From assembly GCA_963843285.1 (NCBI GenBank), contig CAWJJO010000013.1:434001-498000 (forward strand): a DNA stretch of 64,000 nt, given 5' to 3'. Source of the DNA: CAZDDB01 sp963843285 (lineage in GTDB: Bacteria > Acidobacteriota > HRBIN11 > JAKEFK01). Under the pieces are notes generated by a model, which saw only the letters and a list, made by a program, of their open reading frames with translations, searched no databases and had not been told where the DNA came from. The translations under genes were made by a program, and so were the position numbers. Shown here piece by piece: positions 40,055 to 48,078 of this stretch (its first letter is position 1; each line of letters begins with the position of its first letter).

Positions 40055-41515
40055 TCAGTTTTTTGTAACCGATTCTTTCCCTTTCCTGCGCTCTTCCATT
40101 TGCTCCATCGTGAGCTTGTAGGCGATGTAGTACTTGTAGATATTGCTGACATACGTCACTGTCTCCCGTCCTACTTTTTCGGAAGTAATCTGTTCGACAT
40201 GTCCAAACCATTTGTTCGGATCCAGACCTCTTGCCTGCGTTTCCTTCCGGAGTGACTTCATGCGCCCAGGCCCGCAATTGTAGGAAGCAAAGGTCATGAG
40301 CATTTTGTTGAGATCATCCATTGGTTCGTTTTTGTAGTACTGGTCTATCATGAAACGCATATACTTGACCCCCGCCTGAATGTTCGGATCCAGCTGCGTA
40401 ATGTCTCCCACATTCAAGTCCTTTCCCGTGGCAGGCATCACTTGCATCACCCCGATTGCGCCCACCTGGCTTTTGACCGTTTGATCCAATCTTGATTCCT
40501 GGTATCCTTGCGCCGCCATCAGGAGCCAATCCACTTTGTACTGAGCTCCATACTTCTGGAACATCGCGAGCATCGCCTTGAATTTCTTGGCTTCGGCTTC
40601 GGAGGTTGCATTCTTCACGTACTTGAAGTTCTTGAGATACTTCTGGAATGTGACATTGCCGAACGTAGTGCCCTTTCCGTGGGTTTTGAAGAATGCATTC
40701 AGCTCGGCTTTGAATTGGGGGCAGTTCTTCCGGATGGCCCAACCACAGTCGGCGCCGGTGCGAATGGCTGCTTGGGGATGAAGTGTAACATCCGTAAATA
40801 CCTGTTTCCATAATTCGGCAATCATAGTATCCACAATGATGATCTTGAGCAGTCCGGCGTTGGCCATTTCAATCAAGTCCTCCGTCTCGAGGTTCTCCGG
40901 CGCCTCCTTGATGATGACTACCTTTTTGCCTTCTTTCTTGAATCGCTCGTTGAGCGCCCTCAAGCTTTCGTAGTAGCTGGAAGACTTGCGTGCAAAAACT
41001 TCCTTCCCAGAAAGATCGTCCACCGTATTGATGACCGGCGCTCCCGGTCCCGTGACGACAATTTCACTCACGTTTCTTACCAGGGGGTCGGTGAAGTCCA
41101 CGGTTTTCATCCGCTCCGGAGTGATCGTGAGAGTGCCGATCGCTATGTCGCCCATCCCGTCAGCCAACCCGGTCAACAGTCGCTCGCGGGATGTCGGGAT
41201 GAAAACGGCGTTCACCCTAAGGTTGCCCGTCTTCAGTTTCTTGTTCAACTCGTCTTCGAAGGTCTTCATGCCATCGTAGGCAACTCCGCGCTGCGTACCC
41301 TGATCCACGAAGTAGTTGGTTTTGTTGTAAGGCACAAGAACGCGGATGCGGCGGCGCTTGACCATGCCATCCAGATCCCCGGTCCATGGCTTGAAATCGA
41401 CTTTGATACTCGCATGCTCAGCCTGCTGCTTCTCAGCCTGTTGCGCCCAGAGCCCACAGTTCAGCAGCAAGCCCGCAACCAGGAAAACAAACGTTATTGT
41501 ACGAATACTTCTCAT
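40055..41515 (-). CDS. MltF-like protein: solute-binding domain plus lytic transglycosylase
   Basis: 486 residues from the ATG at 41515, which has GAGAGG 5 nt upstream (a longer frame reaches 41536). A signal peptide is followed by a family 3 periplasmic binding domain (RIRVLVPYNKTNYFVDQG, DIAIGTLTITPERMKTVDFTDP, about 45-280) and an SLT domain with the catalytic Glu in YQESRLDQTVKSQVGA (about 340) and VMPATGKDLNVGD. MltF cleaves peptidoglycan glycan strands and its binding domain responds to muropeptides. The next gene encodes an ion channel, so a sensing link is possible. Confidence 0.92.
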   Translation of the reverse strand: MRSIRTITFVFLVAGLLLNCGLWAQQAEKQQAEHASIKVDFKPWTGDLDGMVKRRRIRVLVPYNKTNYFVDQGTQRGVAYDGMKTFEDELNKKLKTGNLRVNAVFIPTSRERLLTGLADGMGDIAIGTLTITPERMKTVDFTDPLVRNVSEIVVTGPGAPVINTVDDLSGKEVFARKSSSYYESLRALNERFKKEGKKVVIIKEAPENLETEDLIEMANAGLLKIIIVDTMIAELWKQVFTDVTLHPQAAIRTGADCGWAIRKNCPQFKAELNAFFKTHGKGTTFGNVTFQKYLKNFKYVKNATSEAEAKKFKAMLAMFQKYGAQYKVDWLLMAAQGYQESRLDQTVKSQVGAIGVMQVMPATGKDLNVGDITQLDPNIQAGVKYMRFMIDQYYKNEPMDDLNKMLMTFASYNCGPGRMKSLRKETQARGLDPNKWFGHVEQITSEKVGRETVTYVSNIYKYYIAYKLTMEQMEERRKGKESVTKN

Positions 41516-41808
41516 ATATCCTCTCAGTATTTCCATTCAAAAATTCGATTTCTCTCAACCGCCCCTTGTTTCACTTCGACAAATGAAATGCCAGATCCCC
41601 CCTGACTCGCCTCAGAGTTTATCATGAGTTATTGTCGAGCAGGCATTCCAGTGGATCGCCAACCGTTTCCATAGATGAGTGGACTGACAGTATGTCTCCC
41701 GTTTGCGCCGAAATGTCGGGATTAAGAAAGTATTGATGTGGGAGTGCGGCTTCCAGCCCGCCCTACTGGCCAGAAGCCTGCTACCCAGCTAAATGTGAGT
41801 GATTGGAC
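41516..41808. other. Intergenic stretch without recognised gene
   Basis: About 290 bp between divergently read neighbours. It holds a degraded GC-rich repeat near 41739-41795 (GTGCGGCTTCCAGCCCGCC, then AGAAGCCTGC). No convincing reading frame, RNA gene or promoter was seen. Short frames here lack start signals and family features. Confidence 0.5.
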
Positions 41809-42300
41809 CTACTTCAGAACACCGCTCAGGATGTTTTTTGTAGCATCTCCCCCTTTTTGTTGTGTGAAATTCAAAATCTCCGGAACAAACTTTCCCACCA
41901 TATCAGGAGACATGCCGAGCTGCTTGAATGGGCCGGCTAAAGTCGCAATTCCTGAGACGGCGGATGGCATTTGGCTCATCATGGAAGAAGAAGAAGAAGA
42001 AGAAGAAGAAGAAGAAGAAGAATCGGGGGCCGGCGCGGCTTTTAATAACGCATCCATACCCGGGACGGCGTTGGAGACCTTCGCAAAATCCTCTTTGCTT
42101 AACTTGCCTTTTGCATAGTTGAAGATGGCGCCTGCTCCTCCAGCAGCCTGCTCCGGTTTGACCGACAGGTTCTTAGACATCGATTTCACCAGCTCCAGAT
42201 CGTTGACTGAAGCAGGCTGACTTTGTGAGGCTTCTTCCGCAACAGCAACAGAACAGACAAACAGCAAACACACAAGCACAGTTGCCCAATAAATTCTCAT
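41809..42300 (-). CDS. Exported DUF2780 family protein with poly-serine tract
   Basis: 163 residues. The N-terminus MRIYWATVLVCLLFVCSVAVAEE is a signal peptide. GGAGAIFNYAKGKLSKEDFAKVSNAVPGMD matches the DUF2780 (VcgC/VcgE) family, and FKQLGMSPDMVGKFVPEIL is its second half. Function unknown. Between the halves lies a run of 13 serines encoded by a TCT trinucleotide tract, so length variants would stay in frame and alter a flexible linker. The gene is preceded by about 130 bp without other features. Confidence 0.82.
   Translation of the reverse strand: MRIYWATVLVCLLFVCSVAVAEEASQSQPASVNDLELVKSMSKNLSVKPEQAAGGAGAIFNYAKGKLSKEDFAKVSNAVPGMDALLKAAPAPDSSSSSSSSSSSSSMMSQMPSAVSGIATLAGPFKQLGMSPDMVGKFVPEILNFTQQKGGDATKNILSGVLK
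41984..42021. repeat. GAA/TCT trinucleotide microsatellite (about 12 units)
   Basis: Uninterrupted GAA repeats on the plus strand (TCT on the coding strand) between 41984 and 42021. They encode 12 of the 13 consecutive serines in the DUF2780 protein. Confidence 0.95.
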
Positions 42301-42432
42301 TGTGCTACTCCTCTTTTCATTTTATCACCTTCTATTGTTCAGCATCGCTCGGAAATGTAGCTTGACGCCCGTTCCCGCTCGCGTATTCTTGATCTGTCAC
42401 ATTATCACGATCTGGCGAGAGCGCCAAAAAAA

Positions 42433-43155
42433 ATGGAAAAACGATTAAAACAAATTCAGAAACAACTAGAGCAACTTGCGAATCCGAATCGCGCCGCGAT
42501 TTCCATCCGATTCTTCAAAACGGGAAAAGGCCAGTATGGAGAAGGCGATCGTTTCCGCGGAATACGCGTCCCGGAATTGCGCCGGCTGGCTCGAACACAT
42601 GCGGGCCTACCGCTCTTACAAGCGGAAGCTCTATTAAAGTCCGGCTTTCATGAAGACAGATTACTTGCGCTTCTGATTCTTGTGCGTACTTATTCCAAAG
42701 GGAACGAAGATGTCCGGCAGGAAGTATTTGATCTCTACTTAAGAAACACCGCTTTCATCAATAACTGGGATCTTGTAGATTGTTCGGCGGAACATATCGT
42801 TGGTCCTCATCTATCCAACCAGAGTAAAACGCTGCTACTCAAAATGGCCCATTCCAATGATTTATGGGAGCGTCGCATCGCAGTGTTGTCCACATTTCAT
42901 TACATCAAGAGCGGTCAATTCGAGCACACATTGCAAATGGCGAAGCTGCTCCTAAACGACGAGGCAGATCTGATCCATAAAGCCGTGGGATGGATGCTTC
43001 GTGAAATTGGAAAACGCCATCTGCCGGCTGAAGAGACATTCTTGAAACGTCATTACAGTAAGATGCCGCGGACGATGCTACGATATGCGATCGAGCAATT
43101 TCCACAAGCCAAAAGACTCGCATATCTGAATGGGACTATTGCGCGTCGCAGGTAA
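42433..43155 (+). CDS. DNA alkylation repair glycosylase (AlkD-like HEAT protein)
   Basis: 240 residues of helical HEAT-like repeats. FFKTGKGQYGEGDRFRGIRVP is the family N-terminal signature, and INNWDLVDCSAEHIVG contains the Trp and Asp that contact the damaged base pair in AlkD. KMPRTMLRYAIEQFP closes the domain. The enzyme releases N3- and N7-alkylated purines without flipping the base. The start MEKRLKQIQKQ follows a run of A residues; there is no strong Shine-Dalgarno sequence. It is a single-gene unit. Confidence 0.93.
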   Translation: MEKRLKQIQKQLEQLANPNRAAISIRFFKTGKGQYGEGDRFRGIRVPELRRLARTHAGLPLLQAEALLKSGFHEDRLLALLILVRTYSKGNEDVRQEVFDLYLRNTAFINNWDLVDCSAEHIVGPHLSNQSKTLLLKMAHSNDLWERRIAVLSTFHYIKSGQFEHTLQMAKLLLNDEADLIHKAVGWMLREIGKRHLPAEETFLKRHYSKMPRTMLRYAIEQFPQAKRLAYLNGTIARRR

Positions 43156-43156
43156 A

Positions 43157-43207
43157 ATGCCTGCAGCCCCTACTACTGACTGGAAGCGACTGGAAGCCTA
43201 GGCTCCA
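43157..43207. repeat. Degenerate repeat relics
   Basis: CAGGTAAAATGCCTG, then CAGCCCCTAC (the end of the GTAGGGGC family) and GGAAGCCTAGGCTCC. They look like worn pieces of the two main repeat families between alkD and the radical SAM gene. Confidence 0.4.
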
Positions 43208-43246
43208 ACCAATTATATTTACCGTCAATGAATTCCTTCCTGCTGA

Positions 43247-44302
43247 ATGAATTGGTTAAACACGATCAGGAGAGGTGCTGAATTGGAAGGAGTTATTCGG
43301 GCCTGGGGCAAGATTCTTGCCGGTCATAATCCTTGTTTATCCATTGAAATTACCCGTGAATGCCCGTTACGCTGTCCCGGGTGCTATGCATATGGCGATG
43401 ATCATTTGGGGGGCACAGTTACCCTTCGCCAGGTCAATGACCTGAAGGGTCAGGCGCTTGTGCAGGGTGTTCTGGATTTGATTGAGGAACACAAGCCTCT
43501 GCACGTTTCGTTGATTGGCGGCGAACCTCTGGTTCGCTATCGCGAGCTAAATGATCTGCTGCCCGAAATGTCCAAACGTGGAATCCATACTCAGCTCGTA
43601 ACAAGCGCAGTTCGTCCGATTCCGCTGGAGTGGTCCAGTATCCCTCACTTTGAAATCTCCGTTTCCATCGATGGTCTCCAACCGGAACATGATGAACGTA
43701 GAACTCCGGCGACTTACGAGCGAATCCTGAAACACATTCAGGGACACCATGTGACCGTCCACTGCACCGTAACACATCAACAGGTCTCACGCGAAGGCTA
43801 TTTGGAGGAATTTATAAAATTCTGGTCCGGGGTCCCTGCAGCCAAACGAATCTGGATGAGCCTGTTTACGCCGCAAAAAGGCGAAACTTCGGTAGAAATT
43901 CTAACTGTGGATGACAGAAAGAGAGTGATTGCAGAATTGCTGGATCTGCGAACGCGGTATCCGAAGCTTGCCATGCCCGCTTCGGTAATTGAAGTATACG
44001 CAAACCCGCCTGAATCTCCGGAAGAATGCATCTTTTCCAGAACCACAACGTGCGTTTCCGCGGATTTGCAGAAGGTGATTACACCGTGTCAGTTTGGCGG
44101 CACGCCGGATTGCAAGAACTGCGGCTGTATGGCTTCAGCGGGATTCGCTGCGATTGCCCGTCATCAGCTTCCGATCGGTATTCGGGTTGGGCACATTTTC
44201 GAAGCTTCCTTCCGAGTAGGCGCGTCCATGAGATGGCTCCGTGAATCTCTGAGCAGGTCCAGTGACGGAACAACCTCAATCCCTCGCAAAGTGGACGCAT
44301 AG
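43247..44302 (+). CDS. Radical SAM protein
   Basis: 351 residues. ITRECPLRCPGCYAYGDD carries the CxxxCxxC cluster motif (about residues 38-46). HVSLIGGEPLVRY is the GGEP SAM-binding motif, and ISVSIDGLQPEHDERR is typical of the TIM barrel. C-terminal cysteines (ITPCQFGG, PDCKNCGC) may bind an auxiliary cluster, as in SPASM-like or HpnH-like enzymes. The substrate cannot be named. It may be transcribed alone; a TATATT lies 27 nt before the start. Confidence 0.9.
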   Translation: MNWLNTIRRGAELEGVIRAWGKILAGHNPCLSIEITRECPLRCPGCYAYGDDHLGGTVTLRQVNDLKGQALVQGVLDLIEEHKPLHVSLIGGEPLVRYRELNDLLPEMSKRGIHTQLVTSAVRPIPLEWSSIPHFEISVSIDGLQPEHDERRTPATYERILKHIQGHHVTVHCTVTHQQVSREGYLEEFIKFWSGVPAAKRIWMSLFTPQKGETSVEILTVDDRKRVIAELLDLRTRYPKLAMPASVIEVYANPPESPEECIFSRTTTCVSADLQKVITPCQFGGTPDCKNCGCMASAGFAAIARHQLPIGIRVGHIFEASFRVGASMRWLRESLSRSSDGTTSIPRKVDA

Positions 44303-44365
44303 AAATCCGCTGGAACACTGCCTCTGTCGCGGGTGGAATTCCACATTCATGCAAAATTTTGGTAG

Positions 44366-44371
44366 TACAAT
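44366..44371 (+). promoter_or_regulatory. TACAAT -10 box 8 nt before glgC ATG
   Basis: TACAAT ends 8 nt before the ATG at 44380, with AATCAACT between and no Shine-Dalgarno sequence. This is the same probable leaderless layout as at 13822. Confidence 0.45.
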
Positions 44372-44379
44372 AATCAACT

Positions 44380-45621
44380 ATGCTGACACAAAATGTCCTC
44401 ACCATGATCCTTGCCGGTGGCGAAGGAAGACGGCTCTTCCCACTCACACGAGATCGCGCCAAGCCGGCGGTTCCATTTGGGGGAAGATTTCGCATTGTCG
44501 ATTTCGTCTTGAGCAATTTTGTAAACTCGGGGTTCTACAAAATCAAAGTCCTGACACAGTTCAAATCCGATTCCTTGAACGTCCACATCTCGAAGGCCTG
44601 GCGGCTTTCTCCAACTCTCGATCAATACGTGGACGCTGTGCCCGCGCAACAGAGGGTCGGCACACACTGGTATCGCGGCACCGCAGACGCCGTCTATCAA
44701 AATTTGAACCTGATCTTTGATGAGGAACCCGACCATGTGTGTGTGTTTGGCGGTGATCATATCTATGTGATGGACATTCAGCAGATGCTGCAGTTTCACA
44801 AGCAGAAAGAAGCGGGGGTTACGATTGCTGCCATCCCGATGCCGGTATCGGAATCAAAACATTTTGGTGTAATCGAAGTGGATGAAGATTGGCGCGTGAC
44901 CGGATTTGAAGAAAAGCCTGCGGTTGGAAAAACGATTCCGGGCAGACCGGACATGATTCTCGCCTCCATGGGAAACTACATTTTTAACAGGCAGGTCCTG
45001 ATCACCGAACTCGAACAGGATGCGATTCTGCAGGATTCGGCACACGATTTTGGAAAGACGATCCTCACAAAATTGCATCTCCATTCCGGCGTATATGCGT
45101 ATGATTTCTCATCGAACATCATCCCAGGCGCAGAAGAGAAGGAGCGGGGATACTGGCGCGACGTTGGAACGATTGATGCCTATTTTCAGGCAAGTATGGA
45201 TCTGATTGCCGTGGATCCGATCTTCAATCTTTACAATTACCGATGGCCCTTGCGAAGCGTCCATTACGACTATCCCGCTGCAAAATTCGTTTTTGCCGAT
45301 TTTGACAAAGATCGCGCGGGGATCGCCTCCGATTCCATGGTATCCGAAGGCTGCATCGTCAGTGGTGGTAAAGTGAACCGCTCGATTCTATCTCCCAGAG
45401 TTATGGTTCATAGTTACAGCTCGGTCGAAGATTCCATTTTGATGCACGGTGTGGATATCGGACGTTACGCAAAAGTGCGTAGAGCCATCATTGATAAAGG
45501 AGTGAAGATTCCGCGTGGCTGCCTGATCGGCTACGACGAGACGGAAGATCGTCAGCGCGGTTTGCACATTTCTGAAGGGGGAATCGTGATTGTTCCCAAA
45601 GGAATCACATTGGAGGAGTAG
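44380..45621 (+). CDS. glgC: Glucose-1-phosphate adenylyltransferase
   Basis: 413 residues. It makes ADP-glucose, the committed step of glycogen synthesis. MILAGGEGRRLFPLTRDRAKPAVPFGG is the nucleotidyltransferase signature; GTADAVYQNL, FGGDHIYVMD and FEEKP follow, and YWRDVGTIDAYFQASMDL is characteristic of GlgC. The C-terminal left-handed beta-helix (SEGCIVSGGKVNRSILS) carries the regulatory site. The 3' end overlaps the convergent phosphatase gene by 17 bp. No other glg genes are adjacent. Confidence 0.96.
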   Translation: MLTQNVLTMILAGGEGRRLFPLTRDRAKPAVPFGGRFRIVDFVLSNFVNSGFYKIKVLTQFKSDSLNVHISKAWRLSPTLDQYVDAVPAQQRVGTHWYRGTADAVYQNLNLIFDEEPDHVCVFGGDHIYVMDIQQMLQFHKQKEAGVTIAAIPMPVSESKHFGVIEVDEDWRVTGFEEKPAVGKTIPGRPDMILASMGNYIFNRQVLITELEQDAILQDSAHDFGKTILTKLHLHSGVYAYDFSSNIIPGAEEKERGYWRDVGTIDAYFQASMDLIAVDPIFNLYNYRWPLRSVHYDYPAAKFVFADFDKDRAGIASDSMVSEGCIVSGGKVNRSILSPRVMVHSYSSVEDSILMHGVDIGRYAKVRRAIIDKGVKIPRGCLIGYDETEDRQRGLHISEGGIVIVPKGITLEE

Positions 45622-46501
45622 GAAGAATCGCTCCCTGGTCGATCGGTCTTCCATCCGCCGGAACTGCCTGAAACTCCATTTGTTCCGGTGAAACCTCAAA
45701 ATACATGAAGTGAAGAACCTTCTTCGAGAAGGCTGTCAATGGAGTTGGCTCCGGTGTTTTCAAGTCTTTTCCTCCGCCACCAGAAACGAAATACGTGACG
45801 CCGTTTTGCGGTTTCATCCGCGCGTAGTAGTGACTGTGTCCCGACAACACCACCTGAACGCCCGAAGCCGTGAGGATTTTTTCAATGTTTGAGCGCAGAC
45901 CCAGTTCCTGTTCATGAGGACCGCTCGGCGAATAGACCGGATGATGAAAATACGCGACCTTCCAGACCGCTTTGCTCCCGGAAAGCGTCCTGCTCAACCA
46001 TGAAATCTGTTCAGGGTCCGAGCCCTCTTTTAAGAGCCGGTTTGAATTGAGAGCGAAGAATTGAATCAAAGGTCTGTCGCCTTCCTTTACATCCGGACTA
46101 AACGAGTAGTACCCCAGATCTTGAAGAATATGAAAGCGTGACTTGTCCGCGATTTCATCAGCTGCCGAGTTTGTTTCCAAATCGTGATTGCCGATGGTGG
46201 CATAGAACTTTACACCGTTTGATAACAACGGCTTGTAGACCTGATCAAACCGCTCTTCGAAAAGAAACCGGCTTCCTCCTCTCCATCTCCAACCCCCATA
46301 AATATTGTCTCCGAGCATTAAGACGATTTCATACGGATTCTTCCCGTGCCACTCTGCCATCCGGGCCGCTACCCACTTTTGTTCATCACAGCCACATCCC
46401 GAATCTCCAATGGCCACAAACGAAAAGGAGCTCGGCCCACTGGCGCCCGAGAAAATAATGAGAGAAAATAACAAAAGAAGTGTAAGGAATCGATTGCGCA
46501 T
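45605..46501 (-). CDS. Exported metallophosphatase (purple acid phosphatase-like)
   Basis: 298 residues. A signal peptide (MRNRFLTLLLLFSLIIFSGASG) precedes a calcineurin-like core: FVAIGDSGCG (first metal Asp), MLGDNIYG (GDN, bridging Asp), ATIGNHDLE (GNHD/E), VAYFHHPVYS and LSGHSHYYAR. The order and the GDNIYG block resemble tartrate-resistant acid phosphatases. It probably releases phosphate from organic esters in the periplasm. It is convergent with glgC and divergent from egtB. Confidence 0.9.
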   Translation of the reverse strand: MRNRFLTLLLLFSLIIFSGASGPSSFSFVAIGDSGCGCDEQKWVAARMAEWHGKNPYEIVLMLGDNIYGGWRWRGGSRFLFEERFDQVYKPLLSNGVKFYATIGNHDLETNSAADEIADKSRFHILQDLGYYSFSPDVKEGDRPLIQFFALNSNRLLKEGSDPEQISWLSRTLSGSKAVWKVAYFHHPVYSPSGPHEQELGLRSNIEKILTASGVQVVLSGHSHYYARMKPQNGVTYFVSGGGGKDLKTPEPTPLTAFSKKVLHFMYFEVSPEQMEFQAVPADGRPIDQGAILPTPPM

Positions 46502-46527
46502 CTTACTAAATATAGACTGCTTGCGCT

Positions 46528-46541
46528 AGGATGAACATCCT
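46528..46541. promoter_or_regulatory. 14-bp palindrome between divergent genes
   Basis: AGGATGAACATCCT, with 6-bp arms and a 2-bp centre, is midway in the 67-bp spacer between the metallophosphatase and egtB starts. Possible shared operator; no binding protein known. Confidence 0.3.
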
Positions 46542-46568
46542 CATATCTTCTTGACAGTAGGAGGAATC

Positions 46569-47858
46569 ATGATTCGGGGAAAGCTGCTGGAGACAGGAGT
46601 CGTTTCAGCGTCTGCGCAGGTGAACTCCTTTTTGCGCGTCCGGTCCGCAACCGAAACAATCTGCAATCCGCTCGAGACTGAAGATTATGTGATCCAATCG
46701 ATGGATGATGTCAGTCCGCCAAAATGGCATCTCGGCCACACCACCTGGTTTTTTGAAACATTCCTGCTTGGCCGTTTTACGCGTAATTACAAAACCTATC
46801 ACCCTCAATATGCATATCTATTCAACTCGTACTATGAATCCATCGGAAAAAGGGTTGCCCGGCCCACCCGCGGGCTGCTTTCGCGTCCTACAGTAAAAGA
46901 AGTTTACGCGTATCGATCTTCCATCAATGAACAGATGTGTGAGCTGCTGGAAACCTCAGCTGCGGAACAACCTGAGCTTCTTTTCCTGTTGGAGCTCGGA
47001 ATCCACCACGAACAACAGCATCAGGAACTGCTTGTGATGGACATCAAACACATCCTGTCTATGAATCCTACCCGGCCGTCTTATCAGAACAATGCAGAAG
47101 ATTCTCCACAAAAGTCGATTGCTTTGCGCGATCTGGAGTTTCCAGGTGGGATTACCGAAATCGGGCATGCGGGAGTCTCCTTTTCATTTGATAATGAGCG
47201 CCCACGTCATCGCGTCTGGCTGGATCCCTACCGTCTTCACAACCGCCTGATCACAAATGGGGAGTATCTTGAGTTTATGAACGCAGGCGGATACAGCACT
47301 CCCGGTCATTGGCTTTCTGATGGCTGGTTCACAATCAATCAAAATTCTTGGCGAGCGCCGATGTACTGGGAAGAAGTGGACGGAGAATGGCAGATCTGGA
47401 CACTTTCCGGATTGCGGCAGTTGAACCAGGCAGAGCCTGTATGTCATGTTAGCTACTACGAAGCGGATGCGTACGCCCGGTGGGCCGGCCGTCGTTTGCC
47501 GGCGGAAGGGGAATGGGAGCATGCAGCGGAAACCGTAAGAGGAAGAATCAAGGAAGGAAACTTTGTAGAAAGCGGGTTTCTCCATCCCGCTTCTTGCAAT
47601 ACGGATCAAGATGGCCTTGTCCAGATGTTTGGTGATGTTTGGGAATGGACATCCAGCGCTTATCTTGCGTATCCGGGCTTCCAGCCTGAAGCGGGCGCGG
47701 TGGGAGAATACAATGGCAAATTCATGAGTAACCAGATGGTTTTGCGTGGCGGATGTTGCGCGACTCCGCTCAGTCACATTCGTTCCACATATCGAAATTT
47801 TTTCCAGTGCGACAAGCGCTGGCAGTTTGGCGGATTCAGACTCGCCGGCAATCTCTAA
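46569..47858 (+). CDS. egtB: Ergothioneine biosynthesis sulfoxide synthase EgtB
   Basis: 429 residues from ATG 46569, chosen because AGGAGG lies 4 nt upstream. The N-terminal DinB-like domain supplies the iron ligands in HHEQQHQEL (HX3HXE, about residue 145; HLGHTTWFFE is the earlier His). The C-terminal FGE/sulfatase-modifying fold has RHRVWLDPYRLHNRLITNGEYLEF and VWEWTSSAY. EgtB joins a thiol to trimethylhistidine using oxygen. egtD follows on the same strand after a 220-bp spacer filled by nested repeats; egtA, egtC and egtE are not nearby. Confidence 0.95.
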   Translation: MIRGKLLETGVVSASAQVNSFLRVRSATETICNPLETEDYVIQSMDDVSPPKWHLGHTTWFFETFLLGRFTRNYKTYHPQYAYLFNSYYESIGKRVARPTRGLLSRPTVKEVYAYRSSINEQMCELLETSAAEQPELLFLLELGIHHEQQHQELLVMDIKHILSMNPTRPSYQNNAEDSPQKSIALRDLEFPGGITEIGHAGVSFSFDNERPRHRVWLDPYRLHNRLITNGEYLEFMNAGGYSTPGHWLSDGWFTINQNSWRAPMYWEEVDGEWQIWTLSGLRQLNQAEPVCHVSYYEADAYARWAGRRLPAEGEWEHAAETVRGRIKEGNFVESGFLHPASCNTDQDGLVQMFGDVWEWTSSAYLAYPGFQPEAGAVGEYNGKFMSNQMVLRGGCCATPLSHIRSTYRNFFQCDKRWQFGGFRLAGNL

Positions 47859-47899
47859 CGGAGCGCAGGCTTCCAGCCTGCATTATGGGGCCGGAGGCT

Positions 47900-48043
47900 G
47901 AGGCTGTTGAAAAATGCAAAGAGATATCCCCGTTTGCGGTTTGTAACGCCCACGTCCCGTGGGCTGAGCTCGAGCTCAAGAGCCCGCCAGAGGCGGGCGT
48001 TACAGATTGCAAACAAGACTTTCCTGCATTTTTCAACAGCCTC
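47900..48043. mobile_element. MITE-like element with 19-bp terminal inverted repeats
   Basis: GAGGCTGTTGAAAAATGCA (47900-47918) and its exact reverse complement (48025-48043) bound a 144-bp unit with no coding capacity. It sits inside a GGAGCGCAGGC repeat and itself contains a TTTGTAACGCC hairpin. Size and ends fit a non-autonomous miniature transposon; no transposase is in the window. Confidence 0.7.
47938..48007. repeat. GGTTTGTAACGCC hairpin nested in the MITE
   Basis: GGTTTGTAACGCCCACGTCC...GAGCTCGAGCTC...GGCGGGCGTTACAGATT, the same plan and GAGCTCGAGCTC core as 16491-16562. It may be part of the MITE or a third insertion layer. Confidence 0.55.
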
Positions 48044-48078
48044 TGCTTCCAGCCTGCAATGAATTTGAGGAGCGAGCT

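Larger units (their letters stand above)
47860..48057. repeat. GGAGCGCAGGC family repeat, interrupted by another element
   Basis: GGAGCGCAGGCTTCCAGCCTGCATTATGGGGCCGGAGGCT (47860-47899) is followed, 145 bp later, by GCTTCCAGCCTGC (48045-48057). Removing the middle restores the standard two-hairpin repeat. The GCT on both sides may be a short target duplication. Confidence 0.7.

Noticed and set aside
41738..42122. Plus-strand frames with poly-Glu or poly-Lys across 41984-42021
   Set aside because: They are antisense readings of the TCT microsatellite in the DUF2780 gene, whose minus-strand frame has a signal peptide and family motifs.
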